A stretch of 64,000 bases of DNA from Planctomycetaceae bacterium (GTDB lineage: Bacteria; Planctomycetota; Planctomycetia; Pirellulales; Thermoguttaceae), in NCBI GenBank assembly GCA_012719125.1, contig JAAYAY010000024.1, positions 118,440 to 182,439 on the forward strand. Reading direction: 5' to 3'. Both the position numbers and the translations under genes were made by a program. The first letter of the stretch is position 1; each line of letters opens with the position of its first letter. This document shows, one piece after another, positions 16,533-26,098 of this stretch. Under the pieces are notes generated by a model. That model ran no database searches. It worked only from the letters and a program-made list of their open reading frames with translations, and was not told where the DNA came from.

Positions 16533-17819
16533 ATGAGCGATTTCGCCAAACTCATCATTGGAGAGCGAGAGTTCGAACTCCCGATTCACCAAGGAACCGA
16601 AGGGCATCGCGCCATCGACATTTCCAAGCTTCTCGCCCAGACCGGGCACATTACCCTCGACGACGGATACGGGAACACGGGGGCCACCGAGAGCCAAATC
16701 ACCTATGTCGACGGCGAAAACGGCGTTCTCCGCTATCGCGGCTACGCCATTGAAGACCTGGCCCAACGCTGCGACTTCACCGAAACGGCCTATCTGCTGA
16801 TCTACGGCGAACTGCCGACCGCCGAGCAGCTCGAGGAGTTCCGCGCCAGCATCCGCACCCATACCCTTCTGCACGAGGGGATGAAGCAGATTTTCGCCGG
16901 TTTTCCGCCCGATGCTCACCCCATGGCCATCCTCAGTTCGGTGGTCGGCGCCTTGGCCATCTATTCCGGAGACACCATCGACGCTCGCGACCCCGAACAG
17001 CAACAACTGGCGATCTATCGGATGATGGCCAAGATGCCCACGATCGCGGCCTTCAGCTACAAGCAATCGATCGGCCAGCCCTTCATTTACCCCGAGAACC
17101 GCCTCACCTACTGTCAGAACTTCTTGCAGATGATGTTCGCCGTGCCCAGCGAACGGTACGAAATGGACCCGGACTTCGTCGACGCTTTGAACCTCCTGTT
17201 GATTCTCCATGCCGATCACGGCCAGAACTGCAGCACGTCGGCCGTGCGCATGGTCGGTTCCAGTACGGTCAACCTGTTCTCGAGCATCTCGGCCGGCATC
17301 TGCGCCCTGTGGGGCGCCCTGCACGGCGGTGCCAACGAAGCCTGTATCAACATGCTCGACATGATTCGCGCCGACGGCGGCAACCTCGGCAAATACATCG
17401 ATCGGGCCAAGGACCCCAACGATGAATTCCGCCTGATGGGCTTCGGGCATCGGGTCTACAAGAACTACGATCCGCGGGCAACGATCATCAAGGAAGTCTG
17501 CCACAAACTGCTGGCCAAGCAGAAGAAACCCGATCCGATCTTCCAGTTGGCCCAGGAACTCGAAGAGGTGGCTCTGAACGACTCCTACTTCGTCGATCGC
17601 AGACTCTATCCGAACGTCGATTTCTACTCGGGAATCATCTACCGGGCCATGGGAATCCCCGAAAACATGTTCACCGTCCTCTTCGCCCTGGGACGCCTCC
17701 CCGGCTGGATCGCCCATTGGCGAGAAATGCACCTGGCTCCAACCATGCGGATCCACCGGCCCCGGCAACTCTACACGGGCTCGCCCAAGCGAGAGTTTGT
17801 GCCGCTGATTAAACGATAG
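16533..17819 (+). CDS. gltA: Citrate synthase
   Basis: 428 residues from ATG 16533, chosen because AAGGAG lies seven bases upstream; the in-frame ATG 16497 has no ribosome site. The enzyme condenses acetyl-CoA and oxaloacetate to citrate in the TCA cycle. All family landmarks are present with near E. coli-type numbering: HADHGQN (His226/His229), GALHGGANEA (His264), GFGHRVYK (His306) and NVDFYSG (Asp363). The length and the N-terminal beta domain (residues 1-60) point to the hexameric Gram-negative-type enzyme. It stands alone, followed after 88 bases by a small unknown gene. Confidence 0.97.
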   Translation: MSDFAKLIIGEREFELPIHQGTEGHRAIDISKLLAQTGHITLDDGYGNTGATESQITYVDGENGVLRYRGYAIEDLAQRCDFTETAYLLIYGELPTAEQLEEFRASIRTHTLLHEGMKQIFAGFPPDAHPMAILSSVVGALAIYSGDTIDARDPEQQQLAIYRMMAKMPTIAAFSYKQSIGQPFIYPENRLTYCQNFLQMMFAVPSERYEMDPDFVDALNLLLILHADHGQNCSTSAVRMVGSSTVNLFSSISAGICALWGALHGGANEACINMLDMIRADGGNLGKYIDRAKDPNDEFRLMGFGHRVYKNYDPRATIIKEVCHKLLAKQKKPDPIFQLAQELEEVALNDSYFVDRRLYPNVDFYSGIIYRAMGIPENMFTVLFALGRLPGWIAHWREMHLAPTMRIHRPRQLYTGSPKREFVPLIKR

Positions 17820-17907
17820 AGGAACCACATATCGGAGGTATTGTACGACCGGTTACAATCCCTATAGAGAGATGTCTGCCACCACTCGATCACGAAGGAG
17901 AGACGTC

Positions 17908-18096
17908 ATGCACGATCAACCCGAGTTGAACGACGCGGAGTGGAGCCTGGTTTGCGAACTGCTGGAACGCGAGCGGAACGAGTTGCCCACCGAGATCCAC
18001 CACACCCGGGTACGCAGCGTACGGCAGGAACTCCAGCAACGCCGGGAGATGGTCGACGAACTGCTGGCCAAGGTTTCCAGAGCGGAACTTGTCTGA
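17908..18096 (+). CDS. Small conserved-type helical protein
   Basis: 62 residues from ATG 17908, preceded by GAAGGAGAG at good spacing; the longer frame from 17872 has no ribosome site. The protein is charged and helical: an N-terminal LNDAEWSLVCELLERERNELPTE segment (here split as LNDAEWSLVCELLERE and RNELPTEIHH) and a second helix with heptads of leucine and arginine. No membrane segment or metal site. I do not know its function. Confidence 0.7.
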   Translation: MHDQPELNDAEWSLVCELLERERNELPTEIHHTRVRSVRQELQQRREMVDELLAKVSRAELV

Positions 18097-18208
18097 ATTG
18101 GCGCAGCGACGCACTTTGGATAGGTTACCGCGTGGGGTAGGGCCGCCAACCTGACGGCAGCGCAGGTGGTGTATGCGCCGGGTGGGCTCCTGTTCGGGAG
18201 AAAGAGCA

Positions 18209-19315
18209 ATGCGACGGTGGATGGTGACGGTGGGGGGGCTGCTCGTTGTCGGCTCGTTGGGTTGTGGAATTCGTCCGGCTGACGGCGTGTCTCCGGTGAA
18301 TCGAACGGAGCAAGGCAACGATCAGGTTGCAGACACCGAATGCGCGTCGCCACGTGACGAGAGCCGCGTCACTCTGCCGCTAGACGTCTGGAAAGAGAAG
18401 TACGCCCAGCAGCAGGAAGCTAAGCAGTGGCCCGGCAACCTCAGTAACGACTTCTGCAAGTGGACCGCTGCTCATCCCGGTGACGTAGAAATCCCGCCGA
18501 GCTTTCGCGATGAGTACAGGATCGCCGTTCGGGAACACGCTTCTCAACTTGGGCAGATCATCAAACGACGGAGCACGGATGCAAAGGGAAATGAAGGCAT
18601 CGTTGAATGGAATGATGGAGACTTCGCTCGGATCCAGGGCGGCGTCTATTGGACCGTGCGCCCCCTAAGCGTTGAAATCCGGCTTGCTCAAGAAGACCTG
18701 TGGGCCTGCGAAGCGATTCTCGGCTCAATCGCCAAGACCAACGAGCAGGTCGAAACGACCAGCCACCACAACGCCGCGATCAGGCGAATCGAGACCTTGG
18801 AGGTGGCCCAGCCGGCCTCGATCGCCGTATTCATGGCCAATCGCGGCGAGTCGGAATGGACCTGCGACGACCTTGATGAATCGGATGAGGGGCACGACAC
18901 GAAAGACTCGACGGCTGAGAGAAATCCCGAAAGCGCAGGCTACGACAGCGGAGAGTACGAAGAAGACGTGTCGCCAAATTCTCGTTCTGAGGAGTGGGTG
19001 GCACACAGGTTGCTGACGGGGCGATATGTCAACCTGGAACAGGAACCGCTGGCCGCCGACTCACAACCCTATGCCGAGTTCAATCTGCTGCCGGTGCATG
19101 TCTTGCTCGTCGTGGAGCCGCGGAGACTGCCAGATCTTCTGGCCAACCTCGCCAATTGCCCCCTGCCGGTCGAAGTGACACATCTTCGAGTAGCAGGGGT
19201 CAAGCAAGAGGTCTCTTCGGCACTGCACCGAACCGAGGGCAATGATGAGACCGGCAAGAATCCCGCCCCCGTCGAAATCCTGGGCAGAATACGGCTCTTC
19301 AAGTGCCCGCCGTGA
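18209..19315 (+). CDS. Putative lipoprotein of unknown function
   Basis: 368 residues from ATG 18209, supported by GGGAGAAAG upstream and by a lipoprotein signal with lipobox GSLGC (Cys19); the frame from 18173 would bury the signal. The mature protein is acidic in the middle (residues 215-270 rich in Asp/Glu/Ser), with a C-terminal alpha/beta part containing LPVHVLLVVEPRRLPDLL (about residues 298-315) that resembles a recurrent planctomycete C-terminal module of unknown function. No catalytic motif is recognised. Confidence 0.7.
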   Translation: MRRWMVTVGGLLVVGSLGCGIRPADGVSPVNRTEQGNDQVADTECASPRDESRVTLPLDVWKEKYAQQQEAKQWPGNLSNDFCKWTAAHPGDVEIPPSFRDEYRIAVREHASQLGQIIKRRSTDAKGNEGIVEWNDGDFARIQGGVYWTVRPLSVEIRLAQEDLWACEAILGSIAKTNEQVETTSHHNAAIRRIETLEVAQPASIAVFMANRGESEWTCDDLDESDEGHDTKDSTAERNPESAGYDSGEYEEDVSPNSRSEEWVAHRLLTGRYVNLEQEPLAADSQPYAEFNLLPVHVLLVVEPRRLPDLLANLANCPLPVEVTHLRVAGVKQEVSSALHRTEGNDETGKNPAPVEILGRIRLFKCPP

Positions 19316-19675
19316 TTTCTTGAGACACCGTCACAGAATTACATGGCTCACACGGGTGGCAACAGACACAGTCAATCAACTCGCTGCCGGCCCAAAAAAA
19401 GAACGGGGGCCGCCTCGCGTGGGCACAGGAAGAATGCGAGACGACCCCCAGCACAAGAGGGTTCCGTTGGCCTCACGGCCGTGTTCGTTTGATTCCGCCA
19501 ACGAACGCACAAATCAATAACGGTTGCAGGACAGGTTTGTTACCTGCCGGGACGGTCGATGCCGCGTTCGTTCTAAGTCTCTTCCGGCAGACGGATACGG
19601 AATTACCACCGCCTAGTGGTCCGGTTCCTCGGGGGGCGTTGACGCCGAAAGGGGCGGTTTTCTCGTCCGCCTGCC
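19316..19675. other. Intergenic region between converging genes
   Basis: A 360-base gap. It holds a weak hairpin CGGCCC...GGGCCG around a run of seven A (19388-19412) and a GGCGG/CCGCC hairpin just beyond the stop of the minus-strand gene (about 19655-19675). Neither has a convincing T-tail. I see no gene here. Confidence 0.4.
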
Positions 19676-20809
19676 TTATTTCGCCTCGGCCAGCCGTTTC
19701 TTGAGCCGAACCTTCACCAATTCCAGGCAATCTTCCACCGAATCGGGATCGATCCGCTGGAAATCTTCGTGGTGCGAGTTCTGATAGTCCACCATGACCC
19801 AATCCCCCTGCCGGTCCAGAATCATCCAGTGAACCGCCCCCACCTTCACTCTCTCTTCCGTGCGACCGATGCCGAAATCGGCAACCAGCACATATTCACC
19901 CGAGGGTGCGTGCTCTTGGAAATACGCAAGAGCCTTGCGAGCGGTTCGCCACAAAACCTCCTGTTCGTTCGGACTGCCTTGCACGTTCAAGTCCGGCCCG
20001 TTCTCGGCCGCCTGAACCGATGCAAATCCCGCATCCGCCAGCATCGCTGCCAGCTTGACCGTGGAGTCCTGATCCGGCTTCCGGAAGGCATAGACAGGGC
20101 AAATCTGGAGTGAACTCTTGGCCAACCCCTCCTGCAATTTCACCGCTCGTTCCTTGATCGCCGCAATCTCCTCATCCGTCGGTATGCCGGACCGTTTTCG
20201 CCAGTTCTCCTGGACCTCTCCCTTGGGAGCGTCCTTGCGCAGGGGATCGGCCAAACCCCACGGCTCGCGCAAGCGATTGGCAATGAAGACGCAGCAACTC
20301 ATCGGATCCTTGGGAACCATCGGGCCCGATTCGGCAAAGGCGTCTTTCTGAATCTCCTCCGCAAGAACCACGTTACCTGCCGTATTCACCACAATAGTGC
20401 GGATGGCCTGGGGGCCCGTCTTGGGTGTCCCGTGGATTTCGGCAAATAGGGCGTAGGGCGTCTCGATCTTCCGGCCGGCAACAAACCGGCCGAAGGCGCC
20501 CGCCACCTGCTCGACCTTTTCACCCTCCTTCGGCAGGAATTCCGCTTCGGCGAGTTGCACCTTCTCCATGTCGGCCCGCTCCAGCAGCATCCCCACCACC
20601 TCGCCGATCCGCTTGCGGAAATCGGGCCCGAAGCCCTTGTCCGGCGTGATCACGACGGGGAAGACGGTGACCGATTTCTCGGCCAATTTGACGGCCACGG
20701 CCTTTTCAACCACCTTCTCCTCTGGTGTGCCGGCCGCCCAGGCCGCCAAGGAACCAGCCACGGCAACAACCAGGACGATTCCCACCCAACCGAGTTGTTT
20801 CTTTCGCAT
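19676..20809 (-). CDS. Exported protein of unknown function
   Basis: 377 residues from ATG 20809, with GAGAGG upstream and a signal peptide (basic MRKKQ, hydrophobic core, cleavage after AWA). The longer frame to 21244 overlaps the next gene and is rejected. The mature protein is mixed alpha/beta. It contains DSTVKLAAMLADAGF (with a Lys-Leu-Ala-rich helix) and near the end VGAVHWMILDRQGDWVMVDY, suggesting a soluble periplasmic domain with repeated beta hairpins. No family is recognised. Downstream of the PmoA-like gene (21007) by about 200 bases on the same strand. Confidence 0.75.
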   Translation of the reverse strand: MRKKQLGWVGIVLVVAVAGSLAAWAAGTPEEKVVEKAVAVKLAEKSVTVFPVVITPDKGFGPDFRKRIGEVVGMLLERADMEKVQLAEAEFLPKEGEKVEQVAGAFGRFVAGRKIETPYALFAEIHGTPKTGPQAIRTIVVNTAGNVVLAEEIQKDAFAESGPMVPKDPMSCCVFIANRLREPWGLADPLRKDAPKGEVQENWRKRSGIPTDEEIAAIKERAVKLQEGLAKSSLQICPVYAFRKPDQDSTVKLAAMLADAGFASVQAAENGPDLNVQGSPNEQEVLWRTARKALAYFQEHAPSGEYVLVADFGIGRTEERVKVGAVHWMILDRQGDWVMVDYQNSHHEDFQRIDPDSVEDCLELVKVRLKKRLAEAK

Positions 20810-21006
20810 GTGCAAACCTCTCTTCCCTTGAACAGACTCAAAGAACTCGCAAGATCGCCGCTTTCGGGCCACACTCTGCGGCAACCCGACCGGCGTGCCG
20901 GGACCTGGCCTGAGAAGAGGGCGACGCTTTTCGGGAGATATAACACGCAAGAAACCGGAAATCAGGTCGATCCTGACTCTTTCGCCGGGGCGCAATCGAC
21001 CCGGCC

Positions 21007-21987
21007 TCAACGAGCCTGACCCGGGGCGTACCGCTTGGCTTGCTCCGCCAACTGCTCCGCTCCCCACCGTCCCTCGTGGACGAGCACACGATAGCGGAGG
21101 GTGAAGCTCTCGCCCGGTTCGAGCGTGTGCGGTCCATAGCAGAGCACGGCCGGACTGTAGTAGCTCATCGGCTTCGACCGGATCGCATACCAGGGCGTCG
21201 GAGAGTTGAGGTTCTGCGGGTGGTCGAGGATGGCGATCCCGCATGGTTTGCCGTCAATTGTGCCGTTGTAGTCCATAGCGGCCGACCTGCCGCGGTAACG
21301 CGACTCCGCGTTGAACTCGACCGGTCCTTCGGCGGTGAATGCCTGGCGATCGACCAGTTCTTGAGCGAACCGGACGGACAACCCGGCGTAGCCGCCCCAG
21401 GCCTGGCCGCCGGGTTCGTCGGGGAGCGGCGTGCGGTCGAGCACCACCTTCTCATCGCCGGCCGTGAACCGGCAGATCCAGTCGAACACGTACGTTCCGT
21501 CCTCCGCCGGAGCAGACACTTCCACAACCCGCCGCTCCGTCAGCACCACCTTCTCGTCGCCCGGATTGTAGGCGAGGTCCATGGCAATGCGGGCCGTGCC
21601 GTTCTCCTGCGTTCGGATCTCGACGTTTCGCCACTTCGTCTTGCCGGCGGGCTTGCCCGATGCATCCGGCTCCCAGTAGTTCACGTTGTTGATGAACTTC
21701 CACGAGAACCACAGCCCGTGATGCCAGCGATGGTCGGGCGGGCTGTTCCACGTGAGCACGCGCCCGTCGGCGACCGCCACCGGATGAAAGTAGGGCTTCG
21801 CCTGCTCGGCGTCGTAGCAGAACTGCCAAAGCACCTGCTCGCCGCGCAACAGGGCCAGCGACTTCCCCTCTTCGGCCTTCCAGCGGCAGGCTTCGTCGGC
21901 CAGGCCGGTTGCATGTCCCGCCAGGCAGACCGCGAACATTCCAATCGTGACGAACCAACTTGAGCATGGCTTGCGAGAAGTGTTCAT
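21007..21987 (-). CDS. Exported PmoA-like (DUF6807) protein
   Basis: 326 residues with a signal peptide (cleavage near ATGLA, residue 30). The body matches the planctomycete/Bacteroidetes PmoA-like family DUF6807: KPYFHPVAVADGR, then DHRWHHGLWFSWKFIN followed by NYWE, and a C-terminal SPAVLCYGPHTLEPGESFTLRYRVLVHEG (here split as SPAVLCYGPHTLEPGES and FTLRYRVLVHEG). Despite the PmoA name in databases the family is not a methane monooxygenase subunit; it has a beta-sandwich shape like carbohydrate mutarotases and is found with sugar-catabolic genes. The histidines in the DHRWHHG motif probably bind a metal or sugar. Confidence 0.85.
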   Translation of the reverse strand: MNTSRKPCSSWFVTIGMFAVCLAGHATGLADEACRWKAEEGKSLALLRGEQVLWQFCYDAEQAKPYFHPVAVADGRVLTWNSPPDHRWHHGLWFSWKFINNVNYWEPDASGKPAGKTKWRNVEIRTQENGTARIAMDLAYNPGDEKVVLTERRVVEVSAPAEDGTYVFDWICRFTAGDEKVVLDRTPLPDEPGGQAWGGYAGLSVRFAQELVDRQAFTAEGPVEFNAESRYRGRSAAMDYNGTIDGKPCGIAILDHPQNLNSPTPWYAIRSKPMSYYSPAVLCYGPHTLEPGESFTLRYRVLVHEGRWGAEQLAEQAKRYAPGQAR

Positions 21988-22081
21988 TGCGTATTCTCTG
22001 AATTCGTGGGTTTCAGCCTACACAAAAAGATGACACGCCATTCTCGCATAGCTCAGCTACGTCTGCCACACCCCGCTATGC

Positions 22082-22105
22082 CTGGGCTCTGGACAGCCGA
22101 GCTGC
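22082..22105. repeat. Degenerate half copy of the GTAGCTTGGCTCT repeat
   Basis: The reverse complement of this 24-base segment matches one arm of the element at 28807-28903 at 20 of 24 positions (GCAGCTCGGCTGTCCAGAGC against GTAGCTTGGCTCTCCAGAGC). It lies 100 bases upstream of the HzsA-related gene. Confidence 0.55.
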
Positions 22106-22202
22106 ACAGATTGACTCTCGCGCCGGCACAAGTCATGCTGTTGGGTGCGGATCCCGCAGGAAGACGCGGGATCGGACCGCTCCCTGGTGCAGGAGACTTG
22201 CC

Positions 22203-25070
22203 GTGACGCGTAACCTTCTCCCGCAAGCATTGGTTGCCGCCCTCGCGTTTCTGGTTAACGGCACGACGCGGGCGCCGGCCGAGGATATGGCGGGCACTCC
22301 GGCGATCACCCGCAGCCAGATCGAAGCCGACTGGCTGACCCAGGCCCGGCTCCGATTCCCGGGCAAGTCGGAAGACGTGCCGACGGCCGCCGACGCCGCC
22401 GGGGGCTGCGACGGCGTGATCGACGGCAAATGGGGATTCCACACTGCCAACGAGAGCAACCCGTGGTGGCAGATCGACCTGGGCGGGCTCACGGCCATCG
22501 ATCGCATCGTCCTCTACAACCGCTGCGATTCGGGCATGGCCCAACGGAATTCGCATATCCGCGTCCTTGTTGGCGATGCTCCCGATCAACTCGCCCAGGT
22601 CTATCAACACGACGGAACGGTTTTCTTCGGGCATACCGACGGCAAGCCGTTGAGCGTGCCTCTCAAAGGCAAGCAAGCCCGCTTCGTTCGTCTGCAACTG
22701 CCCACCGCCAGCTACTTCCACCTCGACGAGGTCCAGGTCTTCGAGACCGAAACCGGCAACAACGTCGCCCTCGGCAAGCCGGCCACGCAGAGCAGCACCA
22801 GCCAATGGTCGAAAACGTCGAACGTTCCGTCGCAGGTCGCCCTCGATTGGCCGACGATTCTCACAACAACCCTCCAGCGCGGCCGTGAACTGGCCGGCGC
22901 TCTCCGTGAAATGCAGGTCGGCGTTACGACCCTGCGCGACACATTGGCCCGCGTTACCAAGCGGGTCGATTCGTTCGACGCAAAGTCGTCCGAGCAGGAC
23001 TGGACCGCCGCCTACTTCGAGGCCCGCTGGGCCATCCGCCAGGCGATGCTCCGGCACCCGCTTCTCGATTTCGATTCGATCCTGTTCGTCAAACGCGTTC
23101 CCACCCAGTTCCCTCACATCTCCGACCAGTACTACGGCTGGTGGTCGCGACCCGGCGGCGGCGTGTTCGTCCTCGACGGTTTCAAATCCTCCAGTCCGAC
23201 CACTCACTGCCTCACCGCCGATTTTCCCACCGGCAACTTCGCCAGGCCCGATCTCGATTTCGACGGCAAACACGTCCTTGTCGCCTTTGCCCATTACTAT
23301 CCCGAGGTCGGCGACATCCAGGACAAGGTCGTCAAGTCGAACTTGCCGGAAGACGCCTTCTACCAGCTCTACGAAATCGATCTCGCCGATGGCCGGTCGC
23401 GCCGCATCACCCATGGGCGCTACGACGACTTCGACGGCCGCTACCTTTCCGACGGCCGCATCCTCTTCCTCTCCACTCGCAAGGGCGCGTTCCTCCAATG
23501 CTCGCCCGAGAACACGGCCAAGACGCTCGAAGCCGACCTGCCCGACAGCTATGTCCGTTGCGGCGGCAACAATCTCCGCCCCGTGCCCGTCTTCACCCTC
23601 CACTCGATGGATCCCGACGGCCGCAACATGAAACCGCTGTCGGCCTTCGAGACGTTCGAATACACGCCTTCGGTGGCCGCCGACGGCCGGATTCTCTACT
23701 GCCGCTGGGACTATATCGACCGCTTCAACGGCCACTTCTTCAGCCTCTGGTCGTCGAACCAGGACGGCAGCAACGCCCAGCTCGTCTACGGCAACTACAC
23801 CAAGGCCCCGCAGGCCACCCTGGAACCTCGCGAGGTGCCCGGCTCGAACAAGATCCTGTTCACCGGGGCGGCCCACCACTCGATCACCGGCGGCTCGCTG
23901 GTCCTGCTCGACCGCACCCAGGGCACCGAAGGCGACGCCCCGATCACCCGCCTGACCCCCGAAGTGCCCTTCCCCGAAACCGAGAAGAACATCGGCCATT
24001 ACTACGCCAATCCCTTCCCGCTTTCGGAAGACCTGTACCTGGTTAGTTGGTCGGATCGCCCTCTGCCGCCCCACAGCCGCGTGATGACCGACGATCGCAA
24101 CCCGTCCAACGCCCAGGGCATCTACTTGCTCGACCGCTTCGGCAACCTGGAGCTGCTCTATCGCGACCCGGCCATTTCGAGCATGACGCCCCTGCCGATC
24201 CGTTCCCGGCCGCGTCCGCCCGCCCAGCCGGCCAAGTCGCACTACGCCGCCGCGAACGTCGGCCGCTTTCTCCTCCAGGACGTCTACTCCGGCCTGACGG
24301 GCGTCGAGCCGGGTTCGATCCGGCGGATTCGCATCGTCGGCGTGCCGCCCAAGGTCCAGCCCCATATGAACACGCCGTCGCTGGGCGTCAGCCGGGAAGA
24401 GACGGGCAAGTATGTGATGGGGAGCGTGCCCGTGGAGAAGGACGGCTCGGCCTATTTCGAGATCCCTTCCGGCGTTTCGGTTTTCTTCCAGGCGCTCGAC
24501 GGGGAAGGCCGGGCGGTGCAGACGATGCGATCGCTCACCTATGTGCAGCCTGGTGAGGCCCTTTCGTGCGTGGGCTGCCACGAGAACCGCGAGCAGACGC
24601 CGACGGCCCCGGTCACTCCTTTGGCCCTGCTCCGCGAGCCGGCCAAACTGACGCTCGGGTGTGAAGGCTCCTGGCCGCTCCGTTTCGACCAGATGGTGCA
24701 GCCGGTGCTCGACCGCCGCTGCACGAGTTGCCACAGTCCGAGCGGCGAGGCCCCCACCTACGACCTGACCGGCCCGAAGGCCCACGGCTCGCTCCTGGCC
24801 TACGGCGGCAACGACCTGCAGAACCTCGTCTTCGAGAAGGACGCGTCCATCCCCGGCGAGAGCCCCTCTCTCCGCAGCAAGCTGCTCCAGTACCTGGCCA
24901 CCGACGACCTGCACCGCAAGGTCATCCTCGACGCGGACGAGCGGGATCGGCTTTACACGTGGATGGACACCTACGGGCACACGCAAGGGGCGTTCAGTGC
25001 GGAGCAGGAGGGGGAGTTGGTGGAGTTCAAGGGGCGGTACGGGTTCTTGTTTGAGGCCGCGGAAGAATGA
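22203..25070 (+). CDS. HzsA-related exported protein: discoidin, propeller and two heme c sites
   Basis: 955 residues from GTG 22203, preceded by GCAGGAG. A signal peptide (1-27) is followed by an F5/8 type C (discoidin) domain at about 40-190 (GGCDGVIDGKWGFHTANE, WWQIDLGGL). The central part, about 270-760, has propeller-type repeats (YDDFDGRYLSDGRILFLST, AADGRILYCRWDY). Two CxxCH heme-binding motifs follow, CVGCH (789-793) and CTSCH (840-844), the second in a PVLDRRCTSCH context as in planctomycete cytochromes. The overall order is that of proteins named HzsA-related after the hydrazine synthase alpha subunit, but no other anammox gene is nearby, so hydrazine chemistry is not implied. Probably a periplasmic redox or sugar-binding protein. 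Confidence 0.85.
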   Translation: MTRNLLPQALVAALAFLVNGTTRAPAEDMAGTPAITRSQIEADWLTQARLRFPGKSEDVPTAADAAGGCDGVIDGKWGFHTANESNPWWQIDLGGLTAIDRIVLYNRCDSGMAQRNSHIRVLVGDAPDQLAQVYQHDGTVFFGHTDGKPLSVPLKGKQARFVRLQLPTASYFHLDEVQVFETETGNNVALGKPATQSSTSQWSKTSNVPSQVALDWPTILTTTLQRGRELAGALREMQVGVTTLRDTLARVTKRVDSFDAKSSEQDWTAAYFEARWAIRQAMLRHPLLDFDSILFVKRVPTQFPHISDQYYGWWSRPGGGVFVLDGFKSSSPTTHCLTADFPTGNFARPDLDFDGKHVLVAFAHYYPEVGDIQDKVVKSNLPEDAFYQLYEIDLADGRSRRITHGRYDDFDGRYLSDGRILFLSTRKGAFLQCSPENTAKTLEADLPDSYVRCGGNNLRPVPVFTLHSMDPDGRNMKPLSAFETFEYTPSVAADGRILYCRWDYIDRFNGHFFSLWSSNQDGSNAQLVYGNYTKAPQATLEPREVPGSNKILFTGAAHHSITGGSLVLLDRTQGTEGDAPITRLTPEVPFPETEKNIGHYYANPFPLSEDLYLVSWSDRPLPPHSRVMTDDRNPSNAQGIYLLDRFGNLELLYRDPAISSMTPLPIRSRPRPPAQPAKSHYAAANVGRFLLQDVYSGLTGVEPGSIRRIRIVGVPPKVQPHMNTPSLGVSREETGKYVMGSVPVEKDGSAYFEIPSGVSVFFQALDGEGRAVQTMRSLTYVQPGEALSCVGCHENREQTPTAPVTPLALLREPAKLTLGCEGSWPLRFDQMVQPVLDRRCTSCHSPSGEAPTYDLTGPKAHGSLLAYGGNDLQNLVFEKDASIPGESPSLRSKLLQYLATDDLHRKVILDADERDRLYTWMDTYGHTQGAFSAEQEGELVEFKGRYGFLFEAAEE

Positions 25071-25173
25071 GCAGCGAAAGGGTTGGACGTGAGGTCGGAT
25101 TGGTGCAGTTGTCCGTCGATCGCTGCGAGTCCATTCCGGCAGGATGCGGCCGTTCCCGAATGGACCGCGTAAC

Positions 25174-25279
25174 ATGGTGGGCCGCGTTGGCGTTTTGGCT
25201 GTGCGTTGCGGCTCAGAATTGGCACGAGTGTCGGTAGCGCGAACGAATACCGTGATGGTTCACTTGGCCCACCCTACGG
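25174..25279. repeat. GTAGGGTGGGCC element, inverted copy
   Basis: It starts ATGGTGGGCCGCGTTGG (25174) and ends CACTTGGCCCACCCTACGG (25279), the reverse orientation of the element at 3112. It abuts the truncated aminotransferase fragment beginning at 25285, so the element may mark the breakpoint of a deletion. Confidence 0.75.
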
Positions 25280-25284
25280 GCTGA

Positions 25285-25629
25285 GGCGGCCTGAACCGGA
25301 TCGAGGGCGTCCGTTGCCTGGACCCGGGCGGCACCTTCTACGTGTTTCCGTCGGTCGCCGAAATTTGCAATCGGTTGGGGATCACGTCGCACGGCCTGGC
25401 GATGTTCGCTCTCGAAGGTGCCGACGACCTGTTCGGCGTCGCCTGCCTGGGCGGCGAATGCTTCGGCGAGGCGGGCAAGGGATTCCTGCGTCTGAGCTGT
25501 GCGGAGCCAAACGACCGGCTGGCCCAGGCAGTCGCGTTCCTAAGCGATGCCTTTCAAAGGCGGGATCGTGTGAGCCCTTATCTCGGTAACCACCCGGAGT
25601 TCGTCCTGCGGGAAGCATACGAAACATGA
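25285..25629 (+). pseudogene. C-terminal fragment of a class I/II aminotransferase
   Basis: The frame opens right after a stop at 25282-25284 and encodes about 114 residues to TGA 25627-25629. It reads as the C-terminal end of a PLP-dependent aspartate-type aminotransferase: LNRIEGVRCLDPGGTFYVFP, then a long helix, VACLGGECFGEAGKGFLRLS with the RLS arginine that binds the substrate carboxylate, and a final helix ending LSDAF. The whole N-terminal part with the PLP lysine is missing. No start codon with a ribosome site exists, so the fragment is a remnant. It begins six bases after a repeat element. Confidence 0.72.
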
Positions 25630-26098
25630 AGTCTGTTCCGGCTTCATAACGAAGGCGGCAACGGTCCTTGGCTCCGATCCCGAGCGATGCTCTGGGCTGA
25701 TATGTCACTGCCCCTTCAGGGCGGAGATCACAGAGCAACCGGATGAGGCACTTCCCGCGGTTGCCAGCCCACCCCGGCGCAAGCGCCCAATGGGAATTCT
25801 GTTTGCTTGCGTGGATAGCTTGTAGAGCCGATCTCGTTCCCCTACCTTCGCAGTCGCTAAACCCGATAACATTCGATAAAACCGAAAGAACCTGAAAAAT
25901 CCGGCAAGCTTCTCCAACCGACGGTCGATAACCGATAGCGCGGACCTTCTCGTGGCTGCCGGTTTGGGGGCGAGGTTGTGGTGCTGACACCAGGAGGGTG
26001 ACGCGACGTCACTTGTCCGAGCCTTCTTTGATTCTTTTCGCCAATTCCGTGGTTTCTACTGTCATTCGTCAGCAGCAGCGGCTGTTGGGGGGGCGAAC
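25630..26098. other. Intergenic region upstream of methyltransferase gene
   Basis: About 470 bases without a credible gene. The middle (25855-25945) has loosely repeated CCGATAAC/CGATAA words. A run of seven G (about 26087-26093) precedes the ATG at 26099 and may act as a ribosome site. No promoter or strong structure is seen. Confidence 0.4.

Noticed and set aside
20810..21244. N-terminal extension of the exported protein at 19676
   Set aside because: It overlaps the PmoA-like gene and precedes a proper signal peptide and ribosome site at 20809.
21007..21987. Particulate methane monooxygenase subunit (PmoA name)
   Set aside because: The family called PmoA in planctomycetes (DUF6807) is a soluble exported protein without the membrane helices of PmoA.
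24300..24330. TPsiC-like GGGTTCGATCC, a tRNA hint
   Set aside because: It lies inside the HzsA-related coding sequence and no cloverleaf can be drawn around it.
22203..25070. Evidence for anammox metabolism from the HzsA-like protein
   Set aside because: Only the alpha-like architecture is present; no other anammox genes are in the window, and HzsA-related proteins are widespread in planctomycetes without anammox.
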